Notes: a model not told the origin generated them from the sequence alone. Shown: positions 43,716-54,786, counted from the first letter of the stretch. The stretch: 64,000 nt of DNA from Symbiodinium natans (GCA_905221605.1 CAJNDS010002101.1:439001-503000); one strand, 5' to 3'. Made by a program: numbers and translations.

Positions 43716-43860
43716 ATGGGAGGGCTTAGGGTTTAGGGTTTAGGGAGAGAGTTACAGGGGTTTGAGGGGATCAGGGGTTTAGGGTTTCGGGGTGAACGGC
43801 TTGGGAAGATTTAGGGTTCATCCCTGGTTAGATAACCCTTATATACACGTTACATAATAA

Positions 43861-43930
43861 GGGACCCTACTTCGGATCCCTATAAACAAGGGTAAGGGAC
43901 TATCGTGAGGGCCCATATTTCCAACCTTAG
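43861..43930. mobile_element. Repeat family M
   Basis: TACTTCGGATCCCTATAAAC ... GAGGGCCCATATTTCCAACC. Confidence 0.5.
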
Positions 43931-44004
43931 ATTCATGCTCTTCAACCCTAAGCCCCACACACTAGTATCCGTAAACCCTAAACCCTAAACCCTAAACCCT
44001 AAAC

Positions 44005-44095
44005 CCTGCTGTCTCCGCGGGTTTGGTGCCAAGCTGACCCCCGCTCCTCGTGCGTCGGCTTGGCGTCGGAGGTCTCCGACTCCTTTTTGGGCTTA
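44005..44095 (-). CDS. Exon of an unknown gene, charged
   Basis: Minus strand reads PKKESETSDAKPTHEERGSA then WHQTRGDS, followed by a donor in the first telomeric repeat. Highly charged. Bracketed as usual. Confidence 0.5.
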
Positions 44096-44099
44096 GGGG

Positions 44100-44700
44100 T
44101 TAGGGGGTTTAGGGGGTTGTTAGGGGGTTTAGTGTTTAGGGTTTAGGGTTTAGGGGTTTAGGGGTTTAGGGGATTTAGGGGGTTTAGGGGGTGTAGGGGG
44201 TGTAGGGGGGGTAAGAGGGTGTCACGGGGGGGGGGGGGGGGGGCTTTAAGGGGGCTTAGGGGGCTTGGGGGGTTCAGGGGGGTTGAGGGGTTTAGGCTTA
44301 GGTAGGGGGTTTAGGGGGTTTAGGAGGTGTAAGAGGTTTAGGGGGTCTGGGGGGTTTTAAGGGGGTTTGGGGGGTTTTGAGAGGGTTTAGGGAGAGGGTT
44401 TAGGGTTTCTAGGATATAGGGGTTTTAGGGGGGGGTTTAGGGTTTCTAGGGTTTAAGGGGCTTAGGGCTGAGTAATGGTTTTTAGGGGGCATAGGGAGGT
44501 TTGGAGGGTCCAAGGGCTTACAGCTTTGGGAGGGTTTCAAGCTGCAGGGCTACTGGCAGGGTTAAACTGAGGACAATTTGGGGCTGTAGGGTTTAGGGTT
44601 TAGGATTTAGGGTTAAGAGTTTAGGGTTTAGGGTTAAGAGTTTAGGGCTTAGGGTTAAGAGTTTAGGGTTTCGGGTTAAGAGTTTCGGGCTCTTCTTCGC
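44100..44700 (+). repeat. Degenerate TTTAGGGGG-like sequence, no gene seen
   Basis: G-rich variants with long G runs (44227-44243). Confidence 0.7.
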
Positions 44701-45671
44701 AACCCTGAGCCCCAAACCACACAAAGCCAAGCCTCCTCCCCCCCCCCCCCACAGAGTCCATCTAAGCTGTGGACGGAACAACCCCGCAGCACCAAACCCT
44801 AAACCCTGAACCTGAAACCCTGAAACCCTAAACCCTAAACCCTGCGACCCTGAACCCTAAACCCTAAACTCTGAACCGGAAACCCCTATATCAAACTCTG
44901 CAGCCTCTCGCTAAAGCTCAAGGGGTCCCTAAACCCTAAACCCTAAACCCTAACACCTAACACCTAACACCTAAACCCTAAACCCTAAACCCTAAACCCT
45001 AAACCCTAAACCCTAAACCCTATGGCTAAAGCCCAAGGGGTCCAAACCCGACAGTTCCCTGCGTAGACCTCAGCCCTCGAGCCTCATCCCTGAAGCCCTG
45101 GCAACAACAACGTCAACCTAAACTACAACCTAGCCCTAAACCCTAAACCCTAAGCCCTAAACCCTAAACCCTAAACCCTAAACCCTAACACCTGAACCCT
45201 GAACCCTAAACCCTGAACCCTACTCGGTCCTACTCTCCCCTAGGGTTTAGGGGTCAGGGGGTGTATGGTACAGGGTTAAGCCCAAAATTCGGCCATGTCC
45301 TCCTCACTTCCCTGGGAGGCGAGGCGGCGTTCATGTTGTGGGTTTAGGGTTTAAGGTTTAGGGTTTAGGGTTTAGGGTTTAGGGTTTAGGGTTTAGGGTT
45401 TAGGGTTTCGGGTTTAGGGCAAGTTTAGGGTTCAGGGCTTGGACTTGAGGCTTTAGGGGATGGAATTGAGGGTTTAGGGTTCAGGCTTTACAGTTTAGGC
45501 TCGGGGTTGAGGGTAAGAGGGTCGAATTTTTAGTTATATGCTTGGCTGTCGGTTGCGGGTCCAGACTGTTTCTAGAGGTGAAGGGCTTAGGGTTCGGGTG
45601 TTTATTGAACGATGCCAAAAAAAGGGTTTAGGGTTTAGGGTTTAGGGTTTAGGGTTTAGGGTTTAGGGTGC

Positions 45672-45838
45672 CGTCAAAGCCTCTGCGGGCCCACACGATG
45701 ATCCGGTCAAGCTCGTTCGCCACCCCCTGTTGGTAGCCCGCCGGTAATGTCATGAGGAACCAACGCGGGCACTGAAGATTTGTAAACGTCATCAATTGAC
45801 AAGGGATGTCCAGCAAGTACGACAGAATAACGGTCATC
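45672..45838 (-). CDS. Long exon-like segment whose acceptor lies in a telomeric repeat
   Basis: Minus strand, about 55 codons: MTVILSYLLDIPCQLMTFTN, then LQCPRWFLMTLPAGYQQGVA and NELDRIIVWARRGFDG. The AG before it is that of the last TTTAGGG-type repeat. Flanking telomeric orientation is reversed compared with most islands, so it may lie inside an intron instead. No family recognised. Confidence 0.45.
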
Positions 45839-45971
45839 CTAAACCCTAAACCCTAAACCCTAAACCCTAAACCCTAAACCCTTGACATCCCAAGTCTTGA
45901 AGCCCTTCAGCGGCCTGGAGTCGAATCAGCCAAGTCGAGGGCATTTTGTGCTTAGGGTTTTCGAGACCAAG

Positions 45972-46150
45972 CTACTATTTACTGAAGAACCCACCCCCAA
46001 AAATATTCAATAGGTTTAGGGTTTAGGGTTTAGGGTTTAGGGTTTAGGGTTTAGGGTTTAGGGTTTAGGGTTTAGGGAATAACAAGCCCTATATGTTGCC
46101 CTGATAAGGAATCGTACTTTTTTTTGCTGAGGGTTATTAAGCAAGTAGTA
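45972..46150. mobile_element. Inverted-repeat element family D, split by a telomeric block
   Basis: CTACTATTTACTGAAGAACC ... TTATTAAGCAAGTAGTA, with (TTTAGGG)n at 46013-46077 in the left half. Confidence 0.7.
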
Positions 46151-46371
46151 AGGAGTTAGGATTTCAGGGCCTTCACTACAGCAGGGCCGAAGTAGGATCA
46201 GTGTTGGTAGACTGCTGGGCTTCGATATAAACACACCCCCCAAAACCTAAACCATGAGACTTAAGCCCTAAACCCTGAATCGTGAACCCGAAACCCTAAA
46301 CCCTAAACCCTAAACCCTAGCCCTAAACCCTAAACCCTAAACCCCAAACCCAGCAAACTTTAGCAGAACCC

Positions 46372-46428
46372 TAGGGCTCCCCACGGAGGTTTCAGACTCC
46401 TCAGACGACTCCTCCTCATCCTCCTGTT
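46372..46428 (-). CDS. Exon of an unknown gene, Glu/Ser-rich
   Basis: Minus strand: CAACAG acceptor followed by G, reads EDEEESSEESETSVGS. Clear acidic low-complexity coding, similar in style to the exon at 42.4 kb. Confidence 0.55.
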
Positions 46429-46694
46429 GGGTTTGGGGGTGTAGGGCTAGGGTTTAGGGTTTAGTGTTCAGGGTTTAGGGTTTGGGGTTTGGGGTTGAGG
46501 GTTTAGGGCTAGGGTTCAGGGTTCAGGGTTCAGGGTTTAGGGGTTACGGTTTGGGGTTGAGGGTTGACGGTTTAGGGTGTAGGGTTGGGGTTTAGGGTTT
46601 AGGGTTTGGGGTTGAGGGGTTGAGGGGTTGAGGGTTTATGGTACGGTTTAGGGCCACAGCCACAGCGCAGGAGGATGCAAGCTTCGAGATTGAA

Positions 46695-46888
46695 GGCCTT
46701 GGGGTATTTTAGGATTTAGTGGTGCCCTGAAAGCCTAAACCTTAAACCCCGAAACCCCCCAAGCCCCCACAAGGGTGTCAGCCCACATTCCGGCCTTGGG
46801 GTATTTTAGGATTTAGTGGTGCCCTGAAAGCCTAAACCTTAAACCCCGAAACCCCCCAAGCCCCCACAAGGGTGTCAGCCCACATTCC
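46695..46888. repeat. Perfect 97 bp tandem duplication
   Basis: 46695-46791 and 46792-46888 are the same, base for base, starting GGCCTTGGGGTATTTTAGGA. The exactness suggests a very recent event. Confidence 0.9.
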
Positions 46889-47149
46889 GCACTTGGCTGC
46901 AACAGAAATGTCATGTTTCGCGACCGGGCGCCGAGATCCAATCGCGCGCGCCCGCACAACGTTTGATCGATGCAACTCTGATCCCCCAGACCCGTGCGTT
47001 TAAAGTTTCGGGTTTTGGGTTAACCCCTCAACGCCTGAACCCCAATACCAAAGCCTCTGAACCCCAAACTCGAATACTAAACCGTAAACCCTAAACCCTA
47101 ATCCCTAATCCCTAAAAACTCAACCCTAACCCTGGACATTCCCCAAGCG

Positions 47150-47208
47150 TTTCATCCGAGGGGCCTCGTCTGAGTCGATGCGGACGATCTCAGCCTAGCT
47201 CAAAACAT
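47150..47208 (-). CDS. Exon of an unknown gene
   Basis: Minus strand: CTAG acceptor followed by G, reads AEIVRIDSDEAPRMKRLG. Good coding character. Confidence 0.5.
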
Positions 47209-47844
47209 TAGGCCGTTCTTTTTGGGGGTGGGCTTTCCCCCCCCCTAAGCTGTAAACCCTAAACCCCAAGCCCCAAACCCGAAATCCTTCAAGTCTGGTT
47301 TAGGGGTTTAGGGTTTACAGGGATTATAGGGTTTAGGTAGGAGGCCTAGACTTCTTACCCGAGTTGTGCTTTAAACTCGTTGAAAATTATTTATGAGTAG
47401 GTTCCCTTGTAAGGGCGGAAGGGAAACGAACACAATTATCCCAAAAACACCACCCAGATAGGAGTTTTGGGAGCCTGGGCCATGGTAGGGGCACGTACTC
47501 CAGATGTGCCAAAGGTTTAGGGCTTTGGGTTTTAGGGCTTAGGGTTTAGGTTTTAGGGCTTAGGGTTAGGGCTTTGGGGTTTAGGGCTTAGGGTTTGGGG
47601 TTTAGGCCTTGAGTTTTAGGGCTGAGGGATTATAGGCTTGCTTTTTGGGAGTGGTGTTGAGGTTTCGCGACCTGACAGTTCTAGGATTTAAGGTGTCGGG
47701 CTTCGGGATCTGAGGGCGAGGGTCTACGCCCTATGGGCCTGAGGGGTCGAACGCGAGGGTCTAAGACTACGGCTTCAAAGATCTAGGGATCTGAGAGTTT
47801 AGGGTTTAGGGTTAAGGGGTGTTGTAAGGGGTTTGGGCGGATGA

Positions 47845-47970
47845 AGGAAGCAACTTGTCTCCGACGACTCGTGTTGGGATCCCGACATTGTCGAGCCGGT
47901 TGTCGAGTTGGCCACCGAACAGCTGCCCTCGAAACTCTGAGCACTGGCACCATCGCAGAGGGCCGTCAAC
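47845..47970. CDS. Exon-like segment, both strands open
   Basis: Minus strand: DGPLRWCQCSEFRGQLFGGQ then LDNRLDNVGIPTRVVGDKLL. Plus strand: SDDSCWDPDIVEPVVELATE. Cannot be resolved by eye. Confidence 0.35.
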
Positions 47971-48137
47971 TTAGGGTTTAGGGCTTAGGAAGCCCTAAAC
48001 CCTAAACCCGAAACCGTAAACCCTAAACCACACTTGAAAGAAGGAACATACTAAGGCTTCCCTCAGATCCCTGGAGATCCTATGAACTGCTAGCAGGAAT
48101 AAGAGCCTCAAGCCCTGTCCCCTCTATGGGAGTGTAA

Positions 48138-48370
48138 GGTTTAGGGTTTAGGGTTCAGGGTTCAGGGTTTAGGGTTTAGGGGTTAGGGTTTAGGGTTTAG
48201 GGTTTAGGGGTTAGGGTTTAGGGTTTAGGGTTTAGGGTTTAGGATTTAGGGTTTAGGGTTTAGGGTTTAGGGTTTAGCGTTTAGGGTTTAGGGTTTAGGG
48301 TTTAGGGTTTAGGGTTTAGGGTTTAGGGTTTAGGGTTTAGGGTTTAGGGTTTAGGGTTTAGGTTTAGGGT
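48138..48370 (+). repeat. Long (TTTAGGG)n block
   Basis: Over 200 bp, few variants. Confidence 0.95.
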
Positions 48371-48644
48371 TTAGGGCTTAGGGCCTTAAACCACCGATAG
48401 CCAGCAGGAGAAGGGTTCCGTCATTGTAATGTGGCTACGGGCTCATCTCCAACGTGGTAGTGAAGCCCTCCATACAGGAGATAGGACCCCGAACCCGAAA
48501 ACCCGAAACCCCAAGCCCTACATCCCAAACCCCGAAATTCCCTCAAACCCCAAACCCTAAACCCTAAACCCCAAACCCTAAACCCCAAACCCTAAACCCC
48601 AAACCCTAAACCCTAAACCCCAAACCCTAAACCCTAAAGCCTGC

Positions 48645-48742
48645 ACCCCAACTGCCAAGAAGCCTCCTTCTTGGGCGGCTCGGCTGGAACACGGGCCGGG
48701 GCCGCCTCTTCCACAATTCGGGCGTTTGACCCAGGGCCCATA
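48645..48742 (-). CDS. Exon of an unknown gene, Ala/Pro/Glu-rich
   Basis: Minus strand reads NARIVEEAAPARVPAEPPKK then EASWQLGC, followed by a GC donor. Bracketed by CCCTAAA and TTTAGGG. Confidence 0.5.
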
Positions 48743-48860
48743 GAAGCTACCTACAGGGTTTAGGGTTTAGGGTTTGGGGTTTAGGGTTTGGGGTTTAGGG
48801 TTTGGGGTTTAGGGTTTGGAGGCCTCATTGGGGTGCAGGAGTTGCACCCGAAACTGTAAG

Positions 48861-49050
48861 GGTCGTTGCATGGTCCCTTCTGAATATGGGCCCTTCATCG
48901 GGGAGCCCCTATGTGCCCCTTACATACCCCGTTTCAGGGTTCAGGGTTCAGGGTTCAGGGTTTAGGGTTTAGGGTTTAGGGTTTCAAGCCCAGGGGCGGA
49001 TACTTCAGAACCTTTTGAAGAAGGTCAGGGACCATATTAAGGGACCCATA
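48861..49050. mobile_element. Palindromic element family C, split by a telomeric block
   Basis: GGTCGTTGCATGGTCCCTT to GGACCATATTAAGGGACCCA, with a TTCAGGG/TTTAGGG tract at 48934-48984 in the middle. Confidence 0.75.
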
Positions 49051-49561
49051 GAAAACCCGAAACCCGCAACCCGACACCCTGAACCCTATAAACCCTAAAG
49101 GGTTCCTGGCAGGGTTTGGGGTTTCGGGTTTAGGGTTCTTGCGTTTGAGGCTTTTGTGGTTTGGGGTCGTAAGCTTCGCGCTTAGGGTTTTGTGGTTTTG
49201 GGGACCTCGTAGGTTTGAGGGCTAACCGGTTTTGTGGTTTCGGGTCTTGTTTTATTTTTATTATTTTTTTTTTTTTGGGGGGGGGGATGCTTTTCGCGTA
49301 ATTTGCCCAGTAAACCCCAAGAATGAAAGCGGAGGACCCAACCCTAAAGCACTAATCCCTGTGTTAAGCATACTTGGCGGGTTCATGGTACTTATAACCC
49401 AGTTATAGCTGTACTTATAACACACTTTGAAGCCCCTTAAGTGCCCTAACATGGTGATAGTTGGGTTATAAGGGCAGTTAGAATTGGGTGAATAAGTAAG
49501 TACCAGGACCCTAACCCTAAACCCTAAACCCTAAACGCTCCAGAGCTTTTTGGAGAATCAC

Positions 49562-49658
49562 TGGCCTCCACTGGGGTGGGCGCCGCGACAGGTGTCGGCT
49601 TAACGACAGGTGTCGGCTCAACGGCAGGCGTCGGGTCAGCAACAGGTGTCGGCTGAAC
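49562..49658 (-). CDS. Exon with V-x-P-T-P-V repeats
   Basis: Minus strand: CTGCAG acceptor followed by G, reads VQPTPVADPTPAVEPTPVVK then PTPVAAPTPVEA. Repeats of about 8 residues built on PTPV, a linker-like, probably disordered segment. The repeat is visible in DNA as a CGACACCTGT-type unit. Confidence 0.6.
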
Positions 49659-49939
49659 CTGCAGCAGACAATAAGGTGTACTAGGGTTTGGGTTTAACGT
49701 TTAGGGAATATACCTTGAACTATATTAATACAGTATCCATATCCCTGTCAGGAGTTCGGGCATATCCCTCACCCCCTACGCCCCGGAACAAAAACAGTCA
49801 CGAACATCTCCAACACCAAATGCCCAAGAAACCCTAAACCCTAAACCCTAAACCCTAAAGCCCTAAACCCTAAACCATAAAAAGCACTAATGCTTCGAGG
49901 CCCGAGAAATCCCTAGCGCTGAAAGCTTAGTCCCTCTAA

Positions 49940-50043
49940 GGGTAGTCACGTTGACGTATGGGCCCTTAAAGGGTACCCCTTATATACCCTTATATACCCT
50001 ATACGAATTGAGGGCCCATACATCAGCCCTTTAAAGGAGGTTG
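49940..50043. mobile_element. Palindromic element family C
   Basis: GGGTAGTCACGTTGACGTAT at the left; centre TACCCCTTATATACCC; right end eroded. Confidence 0.6.
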
Positions 50044-50149
50044 GGCTTGGAGCCCCTAGAGCCCTCAAACCCCAGCAGCCCTAAAAGCGCTGGCTTAGGG
50101 AGGGAGGCTTGCTCCAAAAGCTGGGAGTCAACCTTGCGAATAACCCTAC

Positions 50150-50325
50150 ACCCTGACCCCTAAACCCTGAACCCTAAACCCTGAACACTGAACCCTAAAC
50201 CCTGAACCCTAAACCCTGAACACTGAACCCTATACCCTAAACCCTGAACACTGAAGCCTAAACCCTGAATGAACGCTGAACCCTAAGCCTAAACCCTAAA
50301 CCCTAAACCCCAAACCCTAAACTCC
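50150..50325 (-). repeat. CCCTGAA / CCCTAAA mixed block
   Basis: Alternating variants form a higher-order pattern. Confidence 0.85.
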
Positions 50326-50351
50326 CTCAACCCGAGCCATGCCCGCTTTCT

Positions 50352-50408
50352 CGATGTGTCTAAAGCCTTCTGAGCTCGCCGCGTTCGGAGGCCGCTCTTT
50401 GGGAGTCA
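50352..50408 (-). CDS. Exon of an unknown gene
   Basis: Minus strand: CTAG acceptor followed by G, reads VLTPKERPPNAASSE, GC donor. Bracketed as usual. Confidence 0.5.
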
Positions 50409-50941
50409 GCACCTAGCGGTTTAGGGTTTAGGGTTTAGCGAACGCCAAAACCCCAAAACTCTAGAACCCTTAATAGACCCTAAACCCTAAACCCTAACTG
50501 CTGGGTTCTCTACTCCCTAAACCCTGAACCCTATACCCTAAACCTGAACCCTAAACACTGAACCCTAAACCCAAAACCCAAAACCCCCCTAACCCTAAAA
50601 CCCTAATCAAAACGGCCTAAACCCTATGGAACCCCAAAACCCTAAAACCCTAAAACTTGAAAGCCCAAGACCCCAAAGCCCTAAGCCCTAAACCCTAACT
50701 GCTGGGTTCTCTACACCCTAAAACCTAAACCCTAAACCGTACCAAAAACCCTACCCTATGAACCCCCAAACCCTAAAACCCTAAGCCCAAAAACCCCAAA
50801 CCCAAAACCCTATAAGTCAAAAAACCCTAAATAGAACCTAACCCCTTGAAACCCGAATTAAAACGGCCAAAACTCTAAGAACCCCAAAACCCTAAAACCC
50901 TAAACCCCAAAACCCTAAAAAAACTAAACCTTATGAACCCC

Positions 50942-50990
50942 CAAGTGTGCCTCCGGTACCGATGCGGCGGTGGCTCCTCTCACTGTGGCC
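50942..50990 (-). CDS. Short exon-like segment
   Basis: Minus strand after a CAG acceptor: RGATAASVPEAHL. Bracketed as usual. Short, so low confidence. Confidence 0.35.
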
Positions 50991-51349
50991 GCGCGTTAGG
51001 GGTCGGATGGCTCGGGGTTTTTAAGGGGTTTAGGGTTTAGGATTTAGGGTTTGGGGTTTAGGGTTTAGGGGTTTAGGGTTTAGGGTTTAGGGTTTGGGAT
51101 GCTCTATATTGTTAAAAGGGCTTCTCAAGGGAACCTGGCACCCCCCCAAAAAGGCAATAAGCTTTCTCAAAAAGGGAAGTAGGTTAGGTTAGTTCTGGGT
51201 AGGATATCTAGGATACCAAAAAGTGGCTCCGGGATTGTTCCCCCTAAGCCTGTAGGAAGTAGGTGTTTAGGGCTTAGGGTTTCAGGGAATCGGGTTTATG
51301 AACCCGAAGCCAGTAGAGCTTAGCGTTTCTTTTGGGAGCCTTAACCCAG

Positions 51350-51690
51350 GCTTCGTTATTTAGGGATACCAAGAAGAGGAGATGCTTCGACTCTGTGGCG
51401 GGAACATGTTCAAGTCGTGCTCCACAGACGCTCGACGGGCACTGTGCCTGTCTGAACGGCCACTCCGGCCTTCCGCATGTGTAAGGCGATGCGCCATTTC
51501 CAAAGCCCACGCAGCCGGACCGTTTTCAGCAGCCGGCGGTAGTGCAGCTGCACTTCGGTCTTCAGCAGCCGGCGGTAGTGCAGCTGCACTTTGGTCGTCA
51601 TCACGCTGGGCTTGCCGGCAATCTCGCGCCCCTTGCATTCCTTGGCGCCGAAACGCAGGATGTTGCGCTCGCCTTCCCTACAGACCCTAG
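51350..51690 (-). pseudogene. Long open stretch with internal 36 bp duplication and a frameshift
   Basis: Minus strand, one frame: ERNILRFGAKECKGREIAGK, then KVQLHYRRLLKTEVQLHYRR (a 36 bp unit duplicated at 51525-51560 and 51561-51596), then AGVAVQTGTVPVERLWS and a stop. A second minus frame takes over with DLNMFPPQSRSISSSWYP. The two halves look like one protein broken by a shift. The VPVER-LWS piece is a little like the dimerisation end of hAT-type transposases; that is a guess. Confidence 0.4.
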
Positions 51691-51699
51691 GCCCTACAT

Positions 51700-52210
51700 C
51701 CTAAGCCCTAAACCCCTAAACCCCTAAACCCCTAAACCCTAAGCCCTATACATCCTAAACTCTAAACCCTAAAACCCTAAGCCCTACATCCTAAACCCAA
51801 AACCCCTAAACCCTGAACCCTAACAACCTACAACCCTAAGCCCTACATCCTAGACCCAAAACCCCTAAACCCCTAAACCCCTAAACCCTAAAATCCTAAG
51901 CCCCACATACCCTAAACCCTAAAACCCCAAAACCCTAAAACCCTCAAACCCTAAACCCTAAAACCCTAAAACCCTAAAACCCTAAAACCCTAAAACCCTA
52001 AAACCCTAAAACCCCTAAAACCCCTAAAACCCCTAAAACCCTAAAACCCTAAAACCCTAAAACCCCTAAAACCCCTAAAACCCCTAAAACCCTAAACCCC
52101 TAAAACCCTAAAACCCCTAAACCCTAAAACCCCTAAACCCCTAAACCCCTAAAACCCTAAAACCCTAAAACCCCTAAACCCTGAAACCCCTAAAACCCCT
52201 AAGCCCTACA
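51700..52210 (-). repeat. Large block of CCCTAAAA and CCCCTAAA variants
   Basis: About 500 bp, mostly 8-mers and 9-mers instead of 7-mers. Confidence 0.9.
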
Positions 52211-52319
52211 TACCCTTAGGGTTTAGGGTTTAGGGTTTAGGGTTTAGGGTTTAGGGTTTAGGGTTCACCAAGCCCAAGCCTGATGTGCTCGGCGCCGTTG
52301 TTTCCGAGGCGCGGGGCCT

Positions 52320-52550
52320 GTTTGAGGGATGTGAGTTGAGGGTTTGAGGGTTGAGGGTTTGAGGGGTTGAGGGTTGAGGGTTTAGGGTTGAGGGTTGAGG
52401 GTTGAGGGGTTGAGGGTTTAGGGGTTGGTGGGTTGAGGGCGTGGAGGGGTTGAGGGGTTGAGGGCATTGAGGGGTTGAGGGGTTGAGGGCTGAGGGGTTG
52501 AGGGGTTGAGGTGTTGAGGGTTGAGGGCTTGGGTTTAGGCTTGAGGGTTG
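52320..52550 (+). repeat. (GGGTTGA)n variant block
   Basis: GGGTTGAG/GGGGTTGA units, T-to-G change relative to TTTAGGG. Confidence 0.85.
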
Positions 52551-53076
52551 GGGATGTGGGTTTCTGGGTTTAAGGCACCGCTAAAGTCTTACTGCCCTTG
52601 AACCTCAAAACCCTGCCCTACACCCTGAGAGGCTTGCGGAGTCTTGGCTTGGCACAGACAGGAGACTTGTAACTTAACAGCCCTAAACCCTAAACCCTAA
52701 ACCCTAAACCCTAAACCCTAAACCCTAAACCCTAAGCCCTAAACCCTAAACCTGATAAACCCTGAACCCTAAACCTTAAACTCTACCCTGCAAGCCCATT
52801 CCTGTCCTGCCGAAGGCCTTTCCTGTCTGAACCCAAAGCGGTATTGCGACATCCTGGACGGTATAAATTCAGTAGGGCTCAGGCTTTGGGGTCTTAGGGG
52901 TTTTAGGGGTTTAGGGTTTTAGGGTTTTAGGGTTTAGGGTTTTAGGGTTTTAGGGTTTTAGGGATTTTAGGGTTTCAGGGTTTTAGGGCTTTAGGGATTT
53001 TAGGGTTTTAGGGTTTGTAGGTCTAGCCCTCCTTGAAGACCCCCCCGTTGAAGAACGAGCTTTTTGCGCGTTTACC

Positions 53077-53118
53077 TAAAGAGCAGCCAGCCTTGGCTAT
53101 AAACTCTTGGTCGCAGCC
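53077..53118 (-). CDS. Short exon with good splice sites
   Basis: Minus strand: TAG acceptor followed by G, reads CDQEFIAKAGCSL, donor GTAAAC. 42 nt. Confidence 0.45.
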
Positions 53119-53367
53119 TAGCGCCTAAACCCCTAAGCCCCTAAAAGTACCCTGAGAACTATAAAGCCTTCCCCAAAGACCATCCAAAAAACTGACCTAA
53201 AGCCCTCTAAACTGATCCTAAAACCCTAAAACTCTTTAGCCACACGCCGTAAACCCGAAATTCCTTAAACCCTCCCTGAACTCCTGAAACCCAAAATTCC
53301 GTACATTCCCTAACCTTAAATCCCCCCCGGCAAGCCCTAAGCCCTAAACCCTAAACCCCAAACCAGC

Positions 53368-53440
53368 CTTTCAAGCGTCTCAGCGGAGGAGGCCACCGGC
53401 GCGGAGGGAGGTTGCGACTCCTGCATGCGAGGCTTAGAGT
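53368..53440 (-). CDS. Exon of an unknown gene
   Basis: Minus strand reads KPRMQESQPPSAPVASSAET then LE, GC donor (GCTGGT). Bracketed by CCCTAAA and TTTAGGG. Confidence 0.5.
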
Positions 53441-54563
53441 GTCTGGGAGTTTAGGATTTCAGGTTTGGGGTTTAGGGTTTAGGGAGTTTAGGGTTGTAGG
53501 GCGTTAGGGTTTAAGGTGTTTAGGGTTTAGGGAGTTTAGGGTTTCAGGAGTGCAAGGTTCAAGGAGTTTAGGGTTTAGGGCGTGGTAAATGGAAGCGCGC
53601 TTTGTGTGCGCGCACGTCTGCAGTCCTACACACCCCCAAGATCACTGACTTAGGGTTTAGAGATAGGGGCGTAGGGCTTAGGGTTTATAGGGTTAGGGAA
53701 AGGGACAACAGGGTTCAGGGGTAGGTTTTGTGTTTTGTGTTCAGGCGTGTAGTCTCTTAGGTGCTGGCACCCCCAATAAACCCGAACCCTAAACCCTGAA
53801 CCCTGAACCCTGAAGCCCAAACCCAAAACCCTGAACCCTGATTCTAGTTTGGAAAAGACCCGTGAGGTCTCTTCTTGTGTGCCCCAGACCCTAAACCCTA
53901 AACCCTAAACCCTAAACCCTAAACCCTAAACCCTAAACCCTAAACCGCCTAAACCCTAAACCCTGAACCCTGAACCCTACATAGGCTTTTGAGGGTTTCG
54001 GAGGGGCCTCGAGAACTCAAAGGCACCCTCTTCCTTACCGACCCCATTAGGCAAGGAAGGGTTCATAGGGTTGAGGGGCTTTAGGGTTGAGGGCTTAGAA
54101 GTCATCAGGGTTTAGGGCTCAAAATTATTAGAATTTAGGGTTCTCGTAAGATTTAGAGCGCTTATAGGGCTCGTAGGGCATCTAAGGGGATTACAAGGGC
54201 TTGTTAGAGCTTATAAGGTTTGCCAAGGGTTTAGGGGGTCCTTTTTTTGGTATCTTCTCAGGTCGGCTTGGGTGCAAGACCTTTGAGACACCAAGGCCGT
54301 TTCCCCAGGTTGCGGTACCGTTTAAGAGGCCACGTACCATCGGGTTTAGGTTTAGTAAGGGCTATTATTGTTATCTACTTGGGCCCTGTATAGGAAGCAT
54401 TTCAAGCCTCGAGTAATCCCTACTTAGGTACCCCCAAACCCTAAAACCCTAAAGCCCCACACCCGATACCCTAAACCCTATAATCGCTTCCCCCTTGTAT
54501 TAAACACACCCTTAGCTATGAAAACACTAAACCCCAAACCCTAAACCCTGAGGAGATTTGGGA

Positions 54564-54672
54564 CCCAAAGAGCCCAATATTGCTTAATTAAGGAATATAT
54601 CTTAAATCATATTAAGGATCCCTATATGATTTAAGGAATATTCCCTAATTAAGCAATATTGGGCTCTTTGGG
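54564..54672. mobile_element. Palindromic element family A
   Basis: 109 bp, almost perfect palindrome; another copy lies only 114 bp further on. Confidence 0.85.
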
Positions 54673-54786
54673 GAGAGCTTTTTTGCGCCTGCTTGCAGCC
54701 GCTTCGAAGCCAGCGCTTAGCGCGGCATCAGCGTGCGAATTCGAGGCGCGACTCTGGGTCACTTGCCGAACCCGCTTTAAGGGGTA

